Counted from the stretch's first letter, positions 1-9,063 are shown. The stretch: 64,000 bases of DNA from Desulfohalobiaceae bacterium S24 (GCA_011389765.1 JAABTT010000004.1:1-64000); one strand, 5' to 3'. A program made the numbers and translations. Notes: a model not told the origin generated them from the letters alone.

Positions 1-139
1 GCTGCAGCCCCTGCAGGGCCGGCAGGTATTCCGGGTGAATCACGATCTCTGCGGACAGGCCTGCTTCATGCCCCTGCTTGGGGCAATCCGAGCGTTTGCG
101 ATACCGGGACCTGACCTGTCCGATGGGCCGCAGTTCCAT
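1..139 (-). CDS. TrmO/TsaA-like tRNA methyltransferase, N-terminal part only
   Basis: Reading leftwards from an ATG at 139, about 46 residues are visible before the window ends. They match the start of the UPF0066 (TsaA/TrmO) family: a PIGxVRS-type opening, then an AEIVIHPEY stretch like the family's AEIELxPEY. TrmO N6-methylates t6A37 in threonine tRNA using SAM. A strong ribosome site, AAGGAGAGG, lies six bases upstream of the ATG. The gene is cut by the window edge, so length and completeness are unknown. Identification rests on a short N-terminus and is moderately sure. Confidence 0.7.
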   Translation of the reverse strand, partial: MELRPIGQVRSRYRKRSDCPKQGHEAGLSAEIVIHPEYLPALQGLQ

Positions 140-484
140 GCTGCCTCTCCTTGTCCGGAGATAAAGAATTTTCGATTCTCGAATTACGAGTGTTACGACA
201 AAGAATAAGAGCTGATTCCCTGAGAGAAAAGCAAAAACTTTTTCTTAAAAGCCCAGTCCACACGCCGTTTAGAAGCTGTCTGGGTATACTCCGGTCCACC
301 CCCGTACGTCAAGGCGGGAAGCGGTCAATGGGCACAAACACTGAGGTCTGCAGCCTGTTCTTCGGCATGCATTGGGTTGCGGTCAAAGCCGGCTTTGGAT
401 AGAATGATTTCATCTTTGAAATCAGACTGAGATGATCCCTCCCGGGATCTTTCATCCATTTGGACAGGACATGGGGAGCTGTTT
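140..484. other. Intergenic stretch, no gene seen
   Basis: This 345-base gap separates the TrmO-like gene from the histone-deacetylase remnant. It holds the ribosome site of the leftward gene and a small palindrome CTCGAATTACGAG near 178-190. A stretch at about 326-365 resembles one at 43238-43275 (ATGGG[C/G]ACAAACAC followed by CCTGTT) and may be a decayed REP-like repeat. No convincing coding frame was found; the open frames here have no recognisable protein signature. Confidence 0.5.
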
Positions 485-865
485 ATGCAGATCATTTATC
501 ACCCGCGTTTCACAGAGGTCTATGCCGCAGACCCGGCCGCTGCCAGGGGGCGGCTTGATGCAGCCATTGACACCGTATCCGGGGTCTATCCAGTCTTGGA
601 GCCAAGCCCTGCCGCTGATTCGGACATCCTCCTGGTCCATTCCGAAGAGCATCTGCAGCGCATCAGGGGCAAAGACCGGGTCTACGACCTGGCCCTGCTG
701 GCCGGCGGCGGGGCCGTCAAGGCTGCCGAAACCGCCTGTTCCGGGAAACCGGGCTTCGGCCTGATCATAGACATCGATCTGCATTTCGGGGACGGAACCA
801 ACGGCTTTTACCGGCACGACCCGGACATCACCTATCATCATCTGGAGTCGAAGGTCTTGTGCTGA
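485..865 (+). pseudogene. Histone-deacetylase-family (AcuC-like) gene remnant
   Basis: The 126-residue frame starts like bacterial class II-type histone deacetylase family proteins (zinc-dependent deacetylases acting on acetyl-lysine or acetylpolyamines). It has the YDLALLAGGGAVKAAE helix and later the IDIDLHFGDGT zinc-binding loop. The segment that should lie between them, carrying the PPGHHA catalytic histidines and the GFCxFNN motif, is missing: residues SGKPGFG run straight into LIIDIDLHFGDG at about base 757. Homology stops at DPDITYHH, and roughly the C-terminal half of a normal 300-plus-residue protein is absent. The end overlaps the tail of rsmJ. The product should be catalytically dead; I treat it as a pseudogene with an internal in-frame deletion plus a 3' truncation. 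Confidence 0.75.
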
Positions 866-1682
866 GATAGATATCGTAGCGCATCCCCCTGCCCCGGATC
901 TGATGCGACGGGCGGGCCTTCCCGGACATCAGCACCGGGGCCTTTTCCGGACGCTTGAGGACCACTCTCGATTTTGCCACGCGCAGGGCCGGGTTGAGGA
1001 GCGCTTCGGACTCATCGCGGGTGTCGGCGAGCAGGGTTCGGAGGAGACGCATGGATTTTTTCTCGGCTGTTTTTCTCCTCCCATGCCCAGGAAACATCGG
1101 ATCCAGATAGACCGTATCCGGCCGTGGCAGCAGGCCTGAAGGAGCGCAGCCTGCAGAGTACTTCTCCTGCGGGGTCAATGCAGAAAGAACCTCCCGGGCC
1201 TCAGCATGGCAGAGCCGCATCCGGCGAGCGGCAGCCGGCCGGTGAATGCCCGCCCTGGCCACCCCGTCCCGCAAAAGAGCATACAGCAGAGGATTACGCT
1301 CAACAGCAATCACGGCGCAGCCCAAGGCGGCCAGAATCCAGGCATCCCGCCCCAGTCCGGCTGTGCAGTCGAGAATGACGGTTCCGGAACAAGATCTTTT
1401 TCTCGCAAGAACCGCCTTGAGCAGAGGCTGCCGCCGGCTGCCGCCGGCTTGCGAAGCAATATCCAGCCGGCCCCAATCCAGCTGCAGTGTATGGTCTCCA
1501 GGCCTATCCCCCTTGAGAGAAATCGAAAGCATGTCCCGGCAAACATCAAGAACTCCGGAGGCTTCTCGGGAGTCGGCCTCCAGCGGCAGGCACAGTTCTT
1601 CCGCCAGTGCCCGGGCTCGCTTTTGAGCGTTGTTTTTACCTGTTGCACCCCTGACCTTATATATGCTATATACAGGCATCAT
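828..1682 (-). CDS. rsmJ: 16S rRNA (guanine-1516-N2)-methyltransferase RsmJ-like
   Basis: The 284-residue protein is a class I SAM-dependent methyltransferase of the RsmJ (YhiQ) family, which methylates G1516 of 16S rRNA. Visible signatures are the SAM-binding DCTAGLGRDA (about residue 105), YLDPMFP as the catalytic loop, and KRP near the end, in the same order as E. coli RsmJ, which is about 250 residues. The start at 1682 (ATG ATG) is the only good one upstream of the conserved region. The last ten or so residues (after YDIYLSTRP) extend past the usual family end and are read from the antisense strand of the neighbouring histone-deacetylase remnant, so the tail is probably a by-product of that rearrangement. 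Confidence 0.85.
   Translation of the reverse strand: MMPVYSIYKVRGATGKNNAQKRARALAEELCLPLEADSREASGVLDVCRDMLSISLKGDRPGDHTLQLDWGRLDIASQAGGSRRQPLLKAVLARKRSCSGTVILDCTAGLGRDAWILAALGCAVIAVERNPLLYALLRDGVARAGIHRPAAARRMRLCHAEAREVLSALTPQEKYSAGCAPSGLLPRPDTVYLDPMFPGHGRRKTAEKKSMRLLRTLLADTRDESEALLNPALRVAKSRVVLKRPEKAPVLMSGKARPSHQIRGRGMRYDIYLSTRPSTPDDDR
1643..1672 (+). promoter_or_regulatory. Sigma70-type promoter for the SH3 protein
   Basis: TTGCAC at 1643-1648 and TATATA at 1667-1672 are separated by 18 bases. The predicted start of transcription near 1680 gives a leader of about 45 bases before the ATG at 1727. The site lies inside or at the start of the divergent rsmJ gene. Confidence 0.55.
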
Positions 1683-1726
1683 TCATCAGCAAAGACAGTT
1701 TTCTGGCCCATCAGAGGAGTCCTCTC

Positions 1727-2305
1727 ATGAAATACACAACACTGCTATCCATATTCCTGCTCAGCCTCTTCTTTCTCATGGGTATTCCGGCTCAGGCCGA
1801 GACCGTGTATGTCACCGACTCCATCACCATCACCATGCGAAACGGTCCCAGCACCAAGAACAAGATCCTGAAAATGATCTCATCAGGGACGCGTCTCGAA
1901 ATCATTGACCAGGCCTCCGGCTGGCTGAAAGTAGCCGCTGAAGACGGGACCACCGGATGGGTCATCAAAAATTACACCATGGAGCAGGCGCCCAAAGATC
2001 TCCGCATACAGGAGCTCGAGGCGGAGCGCAATGAGCTGAAAGCCCAGAATAATGCTTATCAAAGCGAACTGGCCCAACTGAAAAAAGAAATCAAAGCCTT
2101 CAAGGAGACCGCGGCAAATTCCGACACCCGGCTTTCCAGTCTGAAAAAAAGGGTTGCCTTCCTGCAGAACGAGGTTCAGCAGGCCCGAAAGAATGATCAG
2201 CGCAAGTGGTTTCTGTATGGAGCCGGGGTGGTCGGCGGGTCTGCTCTCATCGGTTTTGTGTTCGGCCGCATCCGTCGCAAGAAACCAAGCAGGCTCCATT
2301 TTTAA
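1727..2305 (+). CDS. SH3-domain, coiled-coil, membrane-anchored protein (TIGR04211/YgiM-like)
   Basis: The 192-residue protein has a signal peptide (cleavage likely after AQA at residue 24), a bacterial SH3 domain at about 25-90 with the typical MRNGPSTKNKIL and GWVIKNY motifs, a long Glu/Lys/Gln-rich coiled coil at about 92-163, and one transmembrane helix at about 168-186 followed by a basic tail. This order matches the TIGR04211 SH3-domain family, including E. coli YgiM. The likely topology is a periplasmic SH3 domain and coiled coil held at the inner membrane. SH3b domains often bind peptidoglycan or peptides, but the role of this family is not settled. AGAGGAG seven bases ahead supports the start. 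A terminator follows directly. Confidence 0.85.
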   Translation: MKYTTLLSIFLLSLFFLMGIPAQAETVYVTDSITITMRNGPSTKNKILKMISSGTRLEIIDQASGWLKVAAEDGTTGWVIKNYTMEQAPKDLRIQELEAERNELKAQNNAYQSELAQLKKEIKAFKETAANSDTRLSSLKKRVAFLQNEVQQARKNDQRKWFLYGAGVVGGSALIGFVFGRIRRKKPSRLHF

Positions 2306-2345
2306 GTCAGCCCTGCCTCTGGCAGGCCTGACTTATATCTTTTTG
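2303..2345 (+). terminator. Rho-independent terminator after the SH3 gene
   Basis: TAAGTCAG (2303-2310) pairs with CTGACTTA (2328-2335), and CCTGCC with GGCAGG around a TCT loop. A T-rich tract, TATCTTTTT, follows. The stem begins at the stop codon. Confidence 0.8.
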
Positions 2346-2405
2346 ATATTTATTAAAATAAACTTAAGCGAGGCCTCTGCGGATGTGGACGCATTGCTTT
2401 CCCAA

Positions 2406-4109
2406 TCAGGAGTGCGCGAGCTTCTTCTCCAGTTTGGCCCAGGAATCCCGCAAGGTCACCGTCCGGTTCAGAATGAGTTTGTCCGGGCTTGAGTCATAAT
2501 CCAGGCAAAAATATCCTTTTCGCTCCAGCTGGATGCGGGATCCAGCCTCAAATGCGGCCAATTCCGCCTCCACCGGGCAATCCCTCAGAACCTCCAAAGA
2601 ATTCTCGTTCAAATATTCCTTGAAATCCGACCTTTTTTTTGCATCCGCTGTGGGATCGGCTGTGACAAACAAACGGTCATACAAGCGCACTTCGGCCCGG
2701 CGGCAATGGTCTGCCGAGACCCAGTGCAGAGTCCCTTTGACCTTTCGGCCGTCCGGGGACGACCCGCCCCGGGTCTTTGGATCATATCGGCAATATACTT
2801 CCAGGACTTTTCCGGTCCCCTGTTCAGTGACCATTCCCACACAGGTGATATAATACGCGTAGCGCAGCCGGACTTCCCGGCCCGGGGCCAGCCGGAAATA
2901 CTTCCGGGGCGGATCGGTGCGGAAGTCCTCCTTTTCAATATAGATCTCCCGGGAAAACAGGACCTCGCGGACTCCCATCTCCGGATCTTCCGGATTGTTG
3001 ACGGCCTCCAGGGATTCTTCATCTGCTTTGGGATAATTCACGATCACGACCCTCAAGGGATCCAAAACCCCCATGACCCTCGGGGAATGCCTGTTCAGAT
3101 CCTCTCTGGCCGCATGCTCCAGCATGGACATGTCCACCAGACTAAAACTCTTGCCCACGCCGATACGTTCACAGAAATTTCGGATGGAGGCCGGCGAAAA
3201 CCCGCGTCGCCGCAAACCGCAAATGGTCGGCAGGCGGGGATCGTCCCAACCCTGGACATAGCCCTCCTGCACCAGCTGAATGAGCTTGCGTTTGCTCAAC
3301 ACGGTGTAGCCGAGATTCATTCTGGCGAATTCATACTGCCGCGGGCGGCTGGGTACCGGGAGTTCATCCAGAAACCAGTCATACAGCGGGCGATGGTCTT
3401 CAAATTCAAGAGAACACAGGGAATGGGTCACCCCTTCCAGGGCGTCGGAGAGACCGTGGGCAAAATCATAGGTCGGATAGACATGCCAGGCATTGCCGGT
3501 GCGGTGATGTTCGGCATGCAAAATCCTGTAAATAACCGGATCACGCATGTTGAGATTGGGATGGGTCATATCGATCTTGGCCCTGAGCACATGGCTTCCT
3601 TCGGGAAATTCACCCCGGCGCATCCCTGCAAACAGATCGCGATTTTCCTGGATTGAACGCCGGCGATACGGACTCTCCCGACCCGGCTCCTTGAGTGTGC
3701 CCCGAAACTCGCGGATCTCTTCCTGAGAAAGACTGCAGACATAGGCCTTGCCTGCATCGATCAAGCATACGGCAAAATCGTGCAGTTCCTGAAAATAGTC
3801 GGAGGCATAATACAGGCGCTCCCCCCAGTCGAAACCGAGCCATTGAACATCTTCCTGGATGGAAGCCACATATTCCGCCTCTTCCTTGATGGGATTGGTA
3901 TCGTCAAAGCGCAAATTGCAATGTCCGCCATAATCCAGGGCCAGTCCGAAGTTGAGGCAGATGGACTTGGCGTGGCCGATATGCAGATACCCGTTGGGTT
4001 CCGGAGGAAACCTGGTGATCACCGTGGAGTGCTTCCCCTGGGTCAAATCCTGATCAATAATGGTCCGGATAAAATTGGATACTGCTTTGTCCTTGTGATT
4101 GTCCGTCAT
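2406..4109 (-). CDS. glnS: Glutaminyl-tRNA synthetase
   Basis: Charges tRNA-Gln with glutamine in the cytoplasm. The 567-residue protein opens with a class I aminoacyl-tRNA synthetase fold: [12 protein letters not shown] contains the HIGH motif at about 43-46, and VLSKRKL is the KMSKS counterpart. LRFDDTNP is typical of GlnRS/GluRS. Length is close to the E. coli enzyme (about 554). The start ATG overlaps the stop of tsaB by four bases (ATGA-type), so the two are translationally coupled. It is the last gene of the long leftward block. Presence of GlnRS suggests direct tRNA-Gln charging. Confidence 0.97.
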   Translation of the reverse strand: MTDNHKDKAVSNFIRTIIDQDLTQGKHSTVITRFPPEPNGYLHIGHAKSICLNFGLALDYGGHCNLRFDDTNPIKEEAEYVASIQEDVQWLGFDWGERLYYASDYFQELHDFAVCLIDAGKAYVCSLSQEEIREFRGTLKEPGRESPYRRRSIQENRDLFAGMRRGEFPEGSHVLRAKIDMTHPNLNMRDPVIYRILHAEHHRTGNAWHVYPTYDFAHGLSDALEGVTHSLCSLEFEDHRPLYDWFLDELPVPSRPRQYEFARMNLGYTVLSKRKLIQLVQEGYVQGWDDPRLPTICGLRRRGFSPASIRNFCERIGVGKSFSLVDMSMLEHAAREDLNRHSPRVMGVLDPLRVVIVNYPKADEESLEAVNNPEDPEMGVREVLFSREIYIEKEDFRTDPPRKYFRLAPGREVRLRYAYYITCVGMVTEQGTGKVLEVYCRYDPKTRGGSSPDGRKVKGTLHWVSADHCRRAEVRLYDRLFVTADPTADAKKRSDFKEYLNENSLEVLRDCPVEAELAAFEAGSRIQLERKGYFCLDYDSSPDKLILNRTVTLRDSWAKLEKKLAHS

Positions 4110-4876
4110 GCTTGATTCCTTAAAAAATCCGGTATGCTTTTTTTAAAATCTTCCACTGTGATCCCGCGGCCGGCAGCGAGTTGCGGAATATTAACCTCGG
4201 CGTCGGAGGCCCGGAGATAGAGAGGCGGCGACGGTTTTTGTGAATACGAGGCCTGTCGAGCGGTCTTTAGCAATACTGCCGGAGAGGGATGGTTCAGGCG
4301 GCTCTCCAGGAGGCGAACCTCAGGCAGATTCCGGCGCCAGAAGTCTTCCTGCGAATGCACCCCGCTCCCGAGGAGGACCAGGGCTTGCTGCCGGCTGCCA
4401 AGCACTTCCAGAGCAGCATCGAGAGAACAGACGGCAATTTCCGACAGCCTGGAGCCGGCGGCGCTGAATCCCTGTACATAGACCAGACCTTTCCGGGCAT
4501 AGGTGCAAACCCATATTTCCGAGGAACAGGATGCCGCCCCGGCCGCGATTAGCGGCAGGTAGTCCAGTCCGGCCACCGGGATGTCCGCCCCTTTGGCCAG
4601 GCCCGTGCACAAAGCTATGGACACCCTGAGTCCGGTGAAGGTTCCAGGCCCGCGAACATAGGCCAGGCCGTCCAGATCCCGTGGGCTGATCCCGGTCCGG
4701 CGGAAACAGGACTCCATCGCTTGCGGCAGGATCTGCATGGTTCTGCCGCTCCCGGCTGTCTCCCTGGCGAAAACAATTTCCGCGTTACGACCCAGGACCA
4801 GCTGCACCCGGTCTTCAGCAGCATTGCAGACCAGCAACAGCTGCTTATTGGACGCTGATGAGTCGATAGATATCAT
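4106..4876 (-). CDS. tsaB: tRNA threonylcarbamoyladenosine biosynthesis protein TsaB
   Basis: TsaB is the inactive ASKHA-fold partner of TsaD in making t6A37 in ANN-decoding tRNAs. The 256-residue frame has the family core [18 protein letters not shown] at about 76-93 followed by a GLAKG stretch. The N-terminus is unusual: the motif normally reading like ILAIDTS is [10 protein letters not shown] here, with the Asp missing, and ten or more residues precede it. The upstream ATG at 4876 gives a 32-base overlap with rseP; a downstream TTG at the LLLV position would shorten this. Identification is good and the exact start uncertain. Confidence 0.88.
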   Translation of the reverse strand: MISIDSSASNKQLLLVCNAAEDRVQLVLGRNAEIVFARETAGSGRTMQILPQAMESCFRRTGISPRDLDGLAYVRGPGTFTGLRVSIALCTGLAKGADIPVAGLDYLPLIAAGAASCSSEIWVCTYARKGLVYVQGFSAAGSRLSEIAVCSLDAALEVLGSRQQALVLLGSGVHSQEDFWRRNLPEVRLLESRLNHPSPAVLLKTARQASYSQKPSPPLYLRASDAEVNIPQLAAGRGITVEDFKKSIPDFLRNQA

Positions 4877-5927
4877 TGTACACCGCCAGGGCCATCAGAA
4901 GAATCAAAAGACTGAGCCCGATACGGGTGGCGACTGACTGCCACTTGGGATCAAGGGGTTTTCTGAAGATGATCTCAAGCCCGAAAAACAAAAGATGCCC
5001 TCCATCCAGAACCGGGATCGGCAACAGGTTCAAAAGGGCCAGGTTGATGCTGATCAAGGCCGCCAGGGACAAAACGTCTATCAAACCTTGCTGGGCCTGC
5101 TGACTGACCAGTTGGGCGATCATGATCGGCCCGCCGATGGATTCGATGGGAACAACCCGCTCGATCATCTTGATGATCCCGGTCCAGGTCAAAGAGAAAA
5201 GCTTCCAGGTCTGCGCGACGCCCCCCCAAGCCGATTCAAACAGTCCCATGGAGCGTTCGACCCAGTCATCCGCGGCAACGATGCCGATGCGGGGCACCGT
5301 GATGGTTTCGCCAAATATATTGGTGGACTTTTCAATTTCCGGCCGGATGCTGAAAGTGTGGAGTGTGTCCTCCCGTACCACCTCGAAGCGAAGCGTCTGA
5401 CCCTGGTTTTTTTGAATCCTTGCGGCCAGGTCGCTCCAGTATTCGATTTTTTGACCGTTGATTTTCAAAACCCGATCACCCGCCTGAACACCGGCCTCCT
5501 GGGCCGGTGAATCCGGCACGACTTCACCGATCGTCGGCATGAGGACCTGCTGACCGGCAAACAGAAAGATCAAAAAATATATTGCCCAGGCCAGAAGGAG
5601 GTTAAACACAGGACCGGCGGCCACCACCAGCATCCTCTGCCAGGGAGGACGCAAACTGAAGCTGTCCGACCTGGAAAAACCCTCGGGCAGCTCAGCATCA
5701 GGTGACTCTCCAACCATTTGCACATAGCCGCCTAAAGGGACCGCTGATAAAAGGTAGTCGGTCTTCCCCAGGGTAAAGCCCGTCAAACTGGGACCAAAAC
5801 CCAGGGAAAAAGTTTTGACCCCGATCCGGAAGGCCTTGGCCACAAGAAAATGGCCCAGTTCGTGAAAAAAAATGAGCCCCCCTAAGACCAGGGCTATGGC
5901 AATAATACTCATGGACATAGCGTTCAC
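4845..5927 (-). CDS. rseP: Site-2 zinc metalloprotease RseP-like (M50)
   Basis: An integral membrane protease that cuts substrates within the membrane, such as anti-sigma factors in envelope stress. The 360-residue protein has the HELGH zinc motif at 22-26 in the first membrane helix, one periplasmic PDZ domain at about 115-200 (GVQAGDRVLKINGQ), and the NLLPIPVLDGGHL motif that supplies the third zinc ligand near the C-terminus. E. coli RseP has two PDZ domains and is about 450 residues; this shorter one-PDZ form is common. It lies in the usual dxr-rseP order, 68 bases downstream of dxr. Confidence 0.93.
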   Translation of the reverse strand: MNAMSMSIIAIALVLGGLIFFHELGHFLVAKAFRIGVKTFSLGFGPSLTGFTLGKTDYLLSAVPLGGYVQMVGESPDAELPEGFSRSDSFSLRPPWQRMLVVAAGPVFNLLLAWAIYFLIFLFAGQQVLMPTIGEVVPDSPAQEAGVQAGDRVLKINGQKIEYWSDLAARIQKNQGQTLRFEVVREDTLHTFSIRPEIEKSTNIFGETITVPRIGIVAADDWVERSMGLFESAWGGVAQTWKLFSLTWTGIIKMIERVVPIESIGGPIMIAQLVSQQAQQGLIDVLSLAALISINLALLNLLPIPVLDGGHLLFFGLEIIFRKPLDPKWQSVATRIGLSLLILLMALAVYNDIYRLISVQ

Positions 5928-5995
5928 ATTGAAAAGTACAGATTAAACAGTGATAGAACCGAAGCAAAACACAGACGCAGTTCACTCTCCGCCCA

Positions 5996-7213
5996 TCAGG
6001 CAAAAACCCCTGCAGCCTTTTGAGGATCAAGCCTGGCCCGGGTTTCCCGGTCCAAGGCCAGGATATCCTCAAGACTCTCCACCGGGACCGGCTGATGGGC
6101 GTCCAGACTTCCGGCGTTCATGGCTGCGATATCCTGAAAACCGATTTTTTTCTCTAGAAAAAGCGCAACAGCCACTTCATTCGCGGCATTGAGCACAACC
6201 GGGTAGCTCGGACCCGCCTGCAGGGCCTCCTGAGCCAGACGCAAACAGGGAAACTCCTCATCCTGAGGCGCAAAAAAACTCAAGCTCCCGTGTTCAATGA
6301 AGTCCAGAGGCTTGAGACCGAGAGACAGTCTCCGGGGATAGCTCAGGCAGAAGGCGATGGGGATGCGCATATCCGGAATCCCCATATGGGCCAGGATGGA
6401 GCCGTCCTGGTACTCGACCATGGAATGGATCAGGCTCTCGGGATGGATGATGACCTGAATCCGATCAAGGCCAAGCCCGAAAAGATAATGGGCCTCGATC
6501 AATTCCAGGCCCTTGTTCATAAGGGTCGAGGAATCAATACTAATCTTGGCGCCCATGGACCAACTGGGATGATTCAAAGCCTGTTCCAGGGTCACCCTGC
6601 GGAGAAAGTCCTTGTCTTTTCCCCGAAAAGGACCTCCGGATGCCGTAAGGATCAGCTTGCTCGCCTCGCTGCCCTCATGACCGGCCAAACACTGAAACAT
6701 GGCATTATGTTCGGAATCAACCGGCAGGATCGCAGCTTCCGAGGCCGCACACATTTTTTTAATCAAAGGACCGGCCAGGACCAGGGACTCTTTATTGGCC
6801 AAAGCCACAATCTTGCCGCTTTGCACCGCCTTGAGCGTCGGGGCCAAACCCGCCGCGCCAAGCTGGGCTGAGACCACGATATCCGCCTCTGCAAGAGAGG
6901 CCAGATATTGGTAGCCTGAGACGCCGCTGACTATTTCCGGTCGATAGTCCCTCGGCAGCAGGGCTTTGCATTCCGCAATCAGATCTTCTGATTTGACCCC
7001 GATGACGCGCGGCCTCCAGGTTGCGGCCTGGGAGGCCAAAACCTTCAGATTCCGGGCCCCGGCCAAACCGACAAGGGCAAAATCCTCAGGATGCCCGGAA
7101 ACTACCCGGAGGACGTTTTGTCCTATGGACCCGGTACTTCCCAGCACGGACAGCTTTCTCTGCCCGACGGCCAAATCTCGGGCCTTATTCAAAGAAGAAA
7201 TGTAGGAAAACAC
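5996..7213 (-). CDS. dxr: 1-deoxy-D-xylulose 5-phosphate reductoisomerase
   Basis: Second enzyme of the MEP isoprenoid pathway: NADPH-dependent conversion of DXP to MEP. Of 405 residues, GSTGSIG at about 25-31 is the NADPH-binding loop, and VDSEHNA, ASGGPFR and the MNKGLE metal/substrate stretch are all present. The start called is GTG at 7213, immediately after repeat element R1; no clear ribosome site precedes it. The first 18 or so residues before KLSVLGSTG are longer than usual, so the true start may lie a few codons further in. Its product feeds uppS upstream in the same block. Confidence 0.95.
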   Translation of the reverse strand: MFSYISSLNKARDLAVGQRKLSVLGSTGSIGQNVLRVVSGHPEDFALVGLAGARNLKVLASQAATWRPRVIGVKSEDLIAECKALLPRDYRPEIVSGVSGYQYLASLAEADIVVSAQLGAAGLAPTLKAVQSGKIVALANKESLVLAGPLIKKMCAASEAAILPVDSEHNAMFQCLAGHEGSEASKLILTASGGPFRGKDKDFLRRVTLEQALNHPSWSMGAKISIDSSTLMNKGLELIEAHYLFGLGLDRIQVIIHPESLIHSMVEYQDGSILAHMGIPDMRIPIAFCLSYPRRLSLGLKPLDFIEHGSLSFFAPQDEEFPCLRLAQEALQAGPSYPVVLNAANEVAVALFLEKKIGFQDIAAMNAGSLDAHQPVPVESLEDILALDRETRARLDPQKAAGVFA

Positions 7214-7310
7214 GACTATAGAATTGCAGATTTAATATTGAAGATATAGCATTGCTGAATATAAGAAAATCAAAGCAATAAAGCGCTTTCTCCTGCAGCA
7301 TCCACAAATA
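7214..7310. repeat. Short interspersed repeat R1 (ATTGAAG/CTGCAG family)
   Basis: The segment opens TATAGAATTG (7217-7226), continues with AATATTGAAGATATAGCATTGCTGAATATAAGAAAATCAA-type sequence, and has TCCTGCAGCA at about 7290-7300 as the matching inverted end. The same blocks in the same order occur at 8131-8288 and 20701-20813. It fills most of the cdsA-dxr gap in an otherwise tight gene block. Copies are diverged and limits approximate. Confidence 0.6.
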
Positions 7311-7342
7311 ATAACGGAAACGCGCGACTGTTTTTTCTCATG

Positions 7343-8131
7343 TTAAAAAAGCGGAATCAGACTGCGGATTCCCATATACACCGGCAGAACCAGCAGCAGG
7401 CTGTCGATCCTGTCCAACAAACCGCCATGGCCGGGAAGAAGTTTTCCTGAATCCTTGACTCCGAGCTGTCTTTTGAGTCCGGACTCAAAAAAATCGCCGA
7501 ACTGGGAGGCGATGTTTAAGACAACAGGGACCCACAACCAGTGATACCAGGGACCCTGGCCCCAAATAGCGCCCAACAGCAGGCCGAACAACAGTGATGC
7601 ACCGAAGCCGCCGAAGGCCCCGGCCCAGGTTTTATTCGGGCTGACTGCAGGCCAGATCTTTTTCCTGCCAAAAGAACGGCCGCAGTAATAAGCCCCGGAG
7701 TCGGAGAGAAAAGCCACGCCCAAAACCAGTATAATTTCAACCCGCTGCCAAAAAGGAACCCAGTGCAAGACGAGGGGGAGGTACATCCATCCGGCAATCA
7801 GGACCTGCACGAGCCCGAATGAATCTTCCCGGGTGCGGCTCCGACCGAATAAAAGCAGCAGGTTGGCGGCCCAGAACCCTGCGACAAGAAAAACAAGCGG
7901 ACTCGTTCCCAAAGCGGGACTGAAGACGATCAGCACGCCGGGCAGGAGCCCTCCGGCCTTTAGCAGCATCCTGCGCCCCGGCCAGAAAAGGGAATAGAAC
8001 TCCCACAGCCCAAGAAGGCTCACACCGGCCACTGTCAGGGTCCAGAGGACGCGCGAACCCCAAACGAGCAGCAGCAGCAGAAGCAAAAGCAGAACAAGAC
8101 CGGTGATGAGTCGCTGTTGATGAGTTGTCAT
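7343..8131 (-). CDS. cdsA: Phosphatidate cytidylyltransferase
   Basis: Makes CDP-diacylglycerol from phosphatidic acid and CTP at the inner membrane. From the ATG at 8131 the protein is 262 residues, mostly hydrophobic helices. The C-terminal CDS signature is clear: VKDSGKLLPGHGGLLDR followed by a last membrane helix. FLSDSGAYYCGRSFG and SPNKTWAG are also typical. The open frame runs 17 codons further upstream through repeat R2, but the residues there are not family-like, so I take MTTHQQR as the start. The ATG directly abuts the repeat and lacks a good Shine-Dalgarno sequence. Confidence 0.92.
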   Translation of the reverse strand: MTTHQQRLITGLVLLLLLLLLLVWGSRVLWTLTVAGVSLLGLWEFYSLFWPGRRMLLKAGGLLPGVLIVFSPALGTSPLVFLVAGFWAANLLLLFGRSRTREDSFGLVQVLIAGWMYLPLVLHWVPFWQRVEIILVLGVAFLSDSGAYYCGRSFGRKKIWPAVSPNKTWAGAFGGFGASLLFGLLLGAIWGQGPWYHWLWVPVVLNIASQFGDFFESGLKRQLGVKDSGKLLPGHGGLLDRIDSLLLVLPVYMGIRSLIPLF

Positions 8132-8288
8132 ATAGAATTGAAGAGCGAACAGTGAAGATTGCTGAATATAAAAAAAAATCAAAAAATTAGAACGACCCTA
8201 CCCCAAAAACATTTCCTTAAAGGCTGGTATATTCACTCTCCAGTTCTCCCTGCAGCAATATTCAATCTTCTATCTTCAATATTCAATG
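8131..8288. repeat. MITE-like inverted-repeat element R2
   Basis: The best-preserved copy of the family. The left end (8131-8164) and the reverse complement of the right end (8250-8287) both contain TTGAAGA and GAAGATTG blocks followed by TTGCTG(A/C)A. The element begins two bases after the uppS stop and ends at the cdsA start codon, so it exactly fills that gap. The interior AACGACCC...AAAACATTTCCTTAAAGGCTG is matched in R3. No coding capacity. Confidence 0.65.
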
Positions 8289-8289
8289 C

Positions 8290-8979
8290 CTAAAGTCCTC
8301 CAAATCTCCGCTGCCGATGCTGAAAGTCTTCAAAGGCCCGATCCAGCTCGGCTTCATCAAAATCCGGCCAGAGGACGGGGGTAAAATAGAACTCTGCATA
8401 GGCAGCCTGAAAGACAAGATAGTTGCTCAGTCTCTGCTCGCCGCTGGTTCTGACGATCAAATCCGGATCGGGCTGAGCGCCAGTGTACAGCGCACTTCTG
8501 AACAGCTGCTCATCTACTTTCTCCGGGTCTGCCCCCTGCTGGAGCAGCGACCTGCAGGCCCGGAGAATCTCATCCCGACCGGAATAATTCAAGGCCATAT
8601 TCAAAACCATTTCCCGACCGGCGCTGCTTTTGCTGCAGGCGTGCCTGAGCGCCTGTCTGACTGGAAAGGGAAGTTCCTGCGGGTCTCCCAATATATTGAG
8701 TCGTATGGAATTCTCGATCAAGGCATTGAGTTCCTGCCGCAGAAACTTAAGCAAGAGATCGAATAAAAAATTAACCTCGTGTTTGGGACGGGACCAATTT
8801 TCCCTGGAAAAGGCATACAGAGTCAAATACTCAAGTCCGCGCTTCCGGCAGGCGGTAACGATATTTTTGACTGCATCCGCACCTGCCTTATGCCCGGCGC
8901 TCCGTGACAGACCTTTTTTTTCGGCCCAGCGACCGTTTCCGTCCATTATGATCGCCAAGTGCCTGATTTTATGAGACAT
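8290..8979 (-). CDS. uppS: Undecaprenyl diphosphate synthase (cis-prenyltransferase)
   Basis: Condenses eight IPP units onto FPP to make the C55 carrier for peptidoglycan. IIMDGNGRWA is the P-loop-like substrate motif and RTSGEQRLSNYLVFQ the C-terminal cis-prenyltransferase signature; FYFTPVLWPDF follows. With the start at MSHKIRHLA (8979) it is 229 residues, near the family norm; the frame extends 12 codons upstream without support. It lies between frr and cdsA, the usual order. A weak five-base stem with six Ts (about 8992-9013) just ahead of the start could attenuate transcription. Confidence 0.96.
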   Translation of the reverse strand: MSHKIRHLAIIMDGNGRWAEKKGLSRSAGHKAGADAVKNIVTACRKRGLEYLTLYAFSRENWSRPKHEVNFLFDLLLKFLRQELNALIENSIRLNILGDPQELPFPVRQALRHACSKSSAGREMVLNMALNYSGRDEILRACRSLLQQGADPEKVDEQLFRSALYTGAQPDPDLIVRTSGEQRLSNYLVFQAAYAEFYFTPVLWPDFDEAELDRAFEDFQHRQRRFGGL

Positions 8980-9063
8980 GCTGTGTCCAATATAAAAAAT
9001 TGCCTGTTCGGGCAAAATAAATGCCGGCCCAAGCAGAAGCCTGGTGCAGCAAAAAAAGAAAAC

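Noticed and set aside
1431-1460. Tandem GGCTGCCGCC duplication
   Set aside because: Only two units, in frame within rsmJ, in a variable part of the protein; likely harmless.
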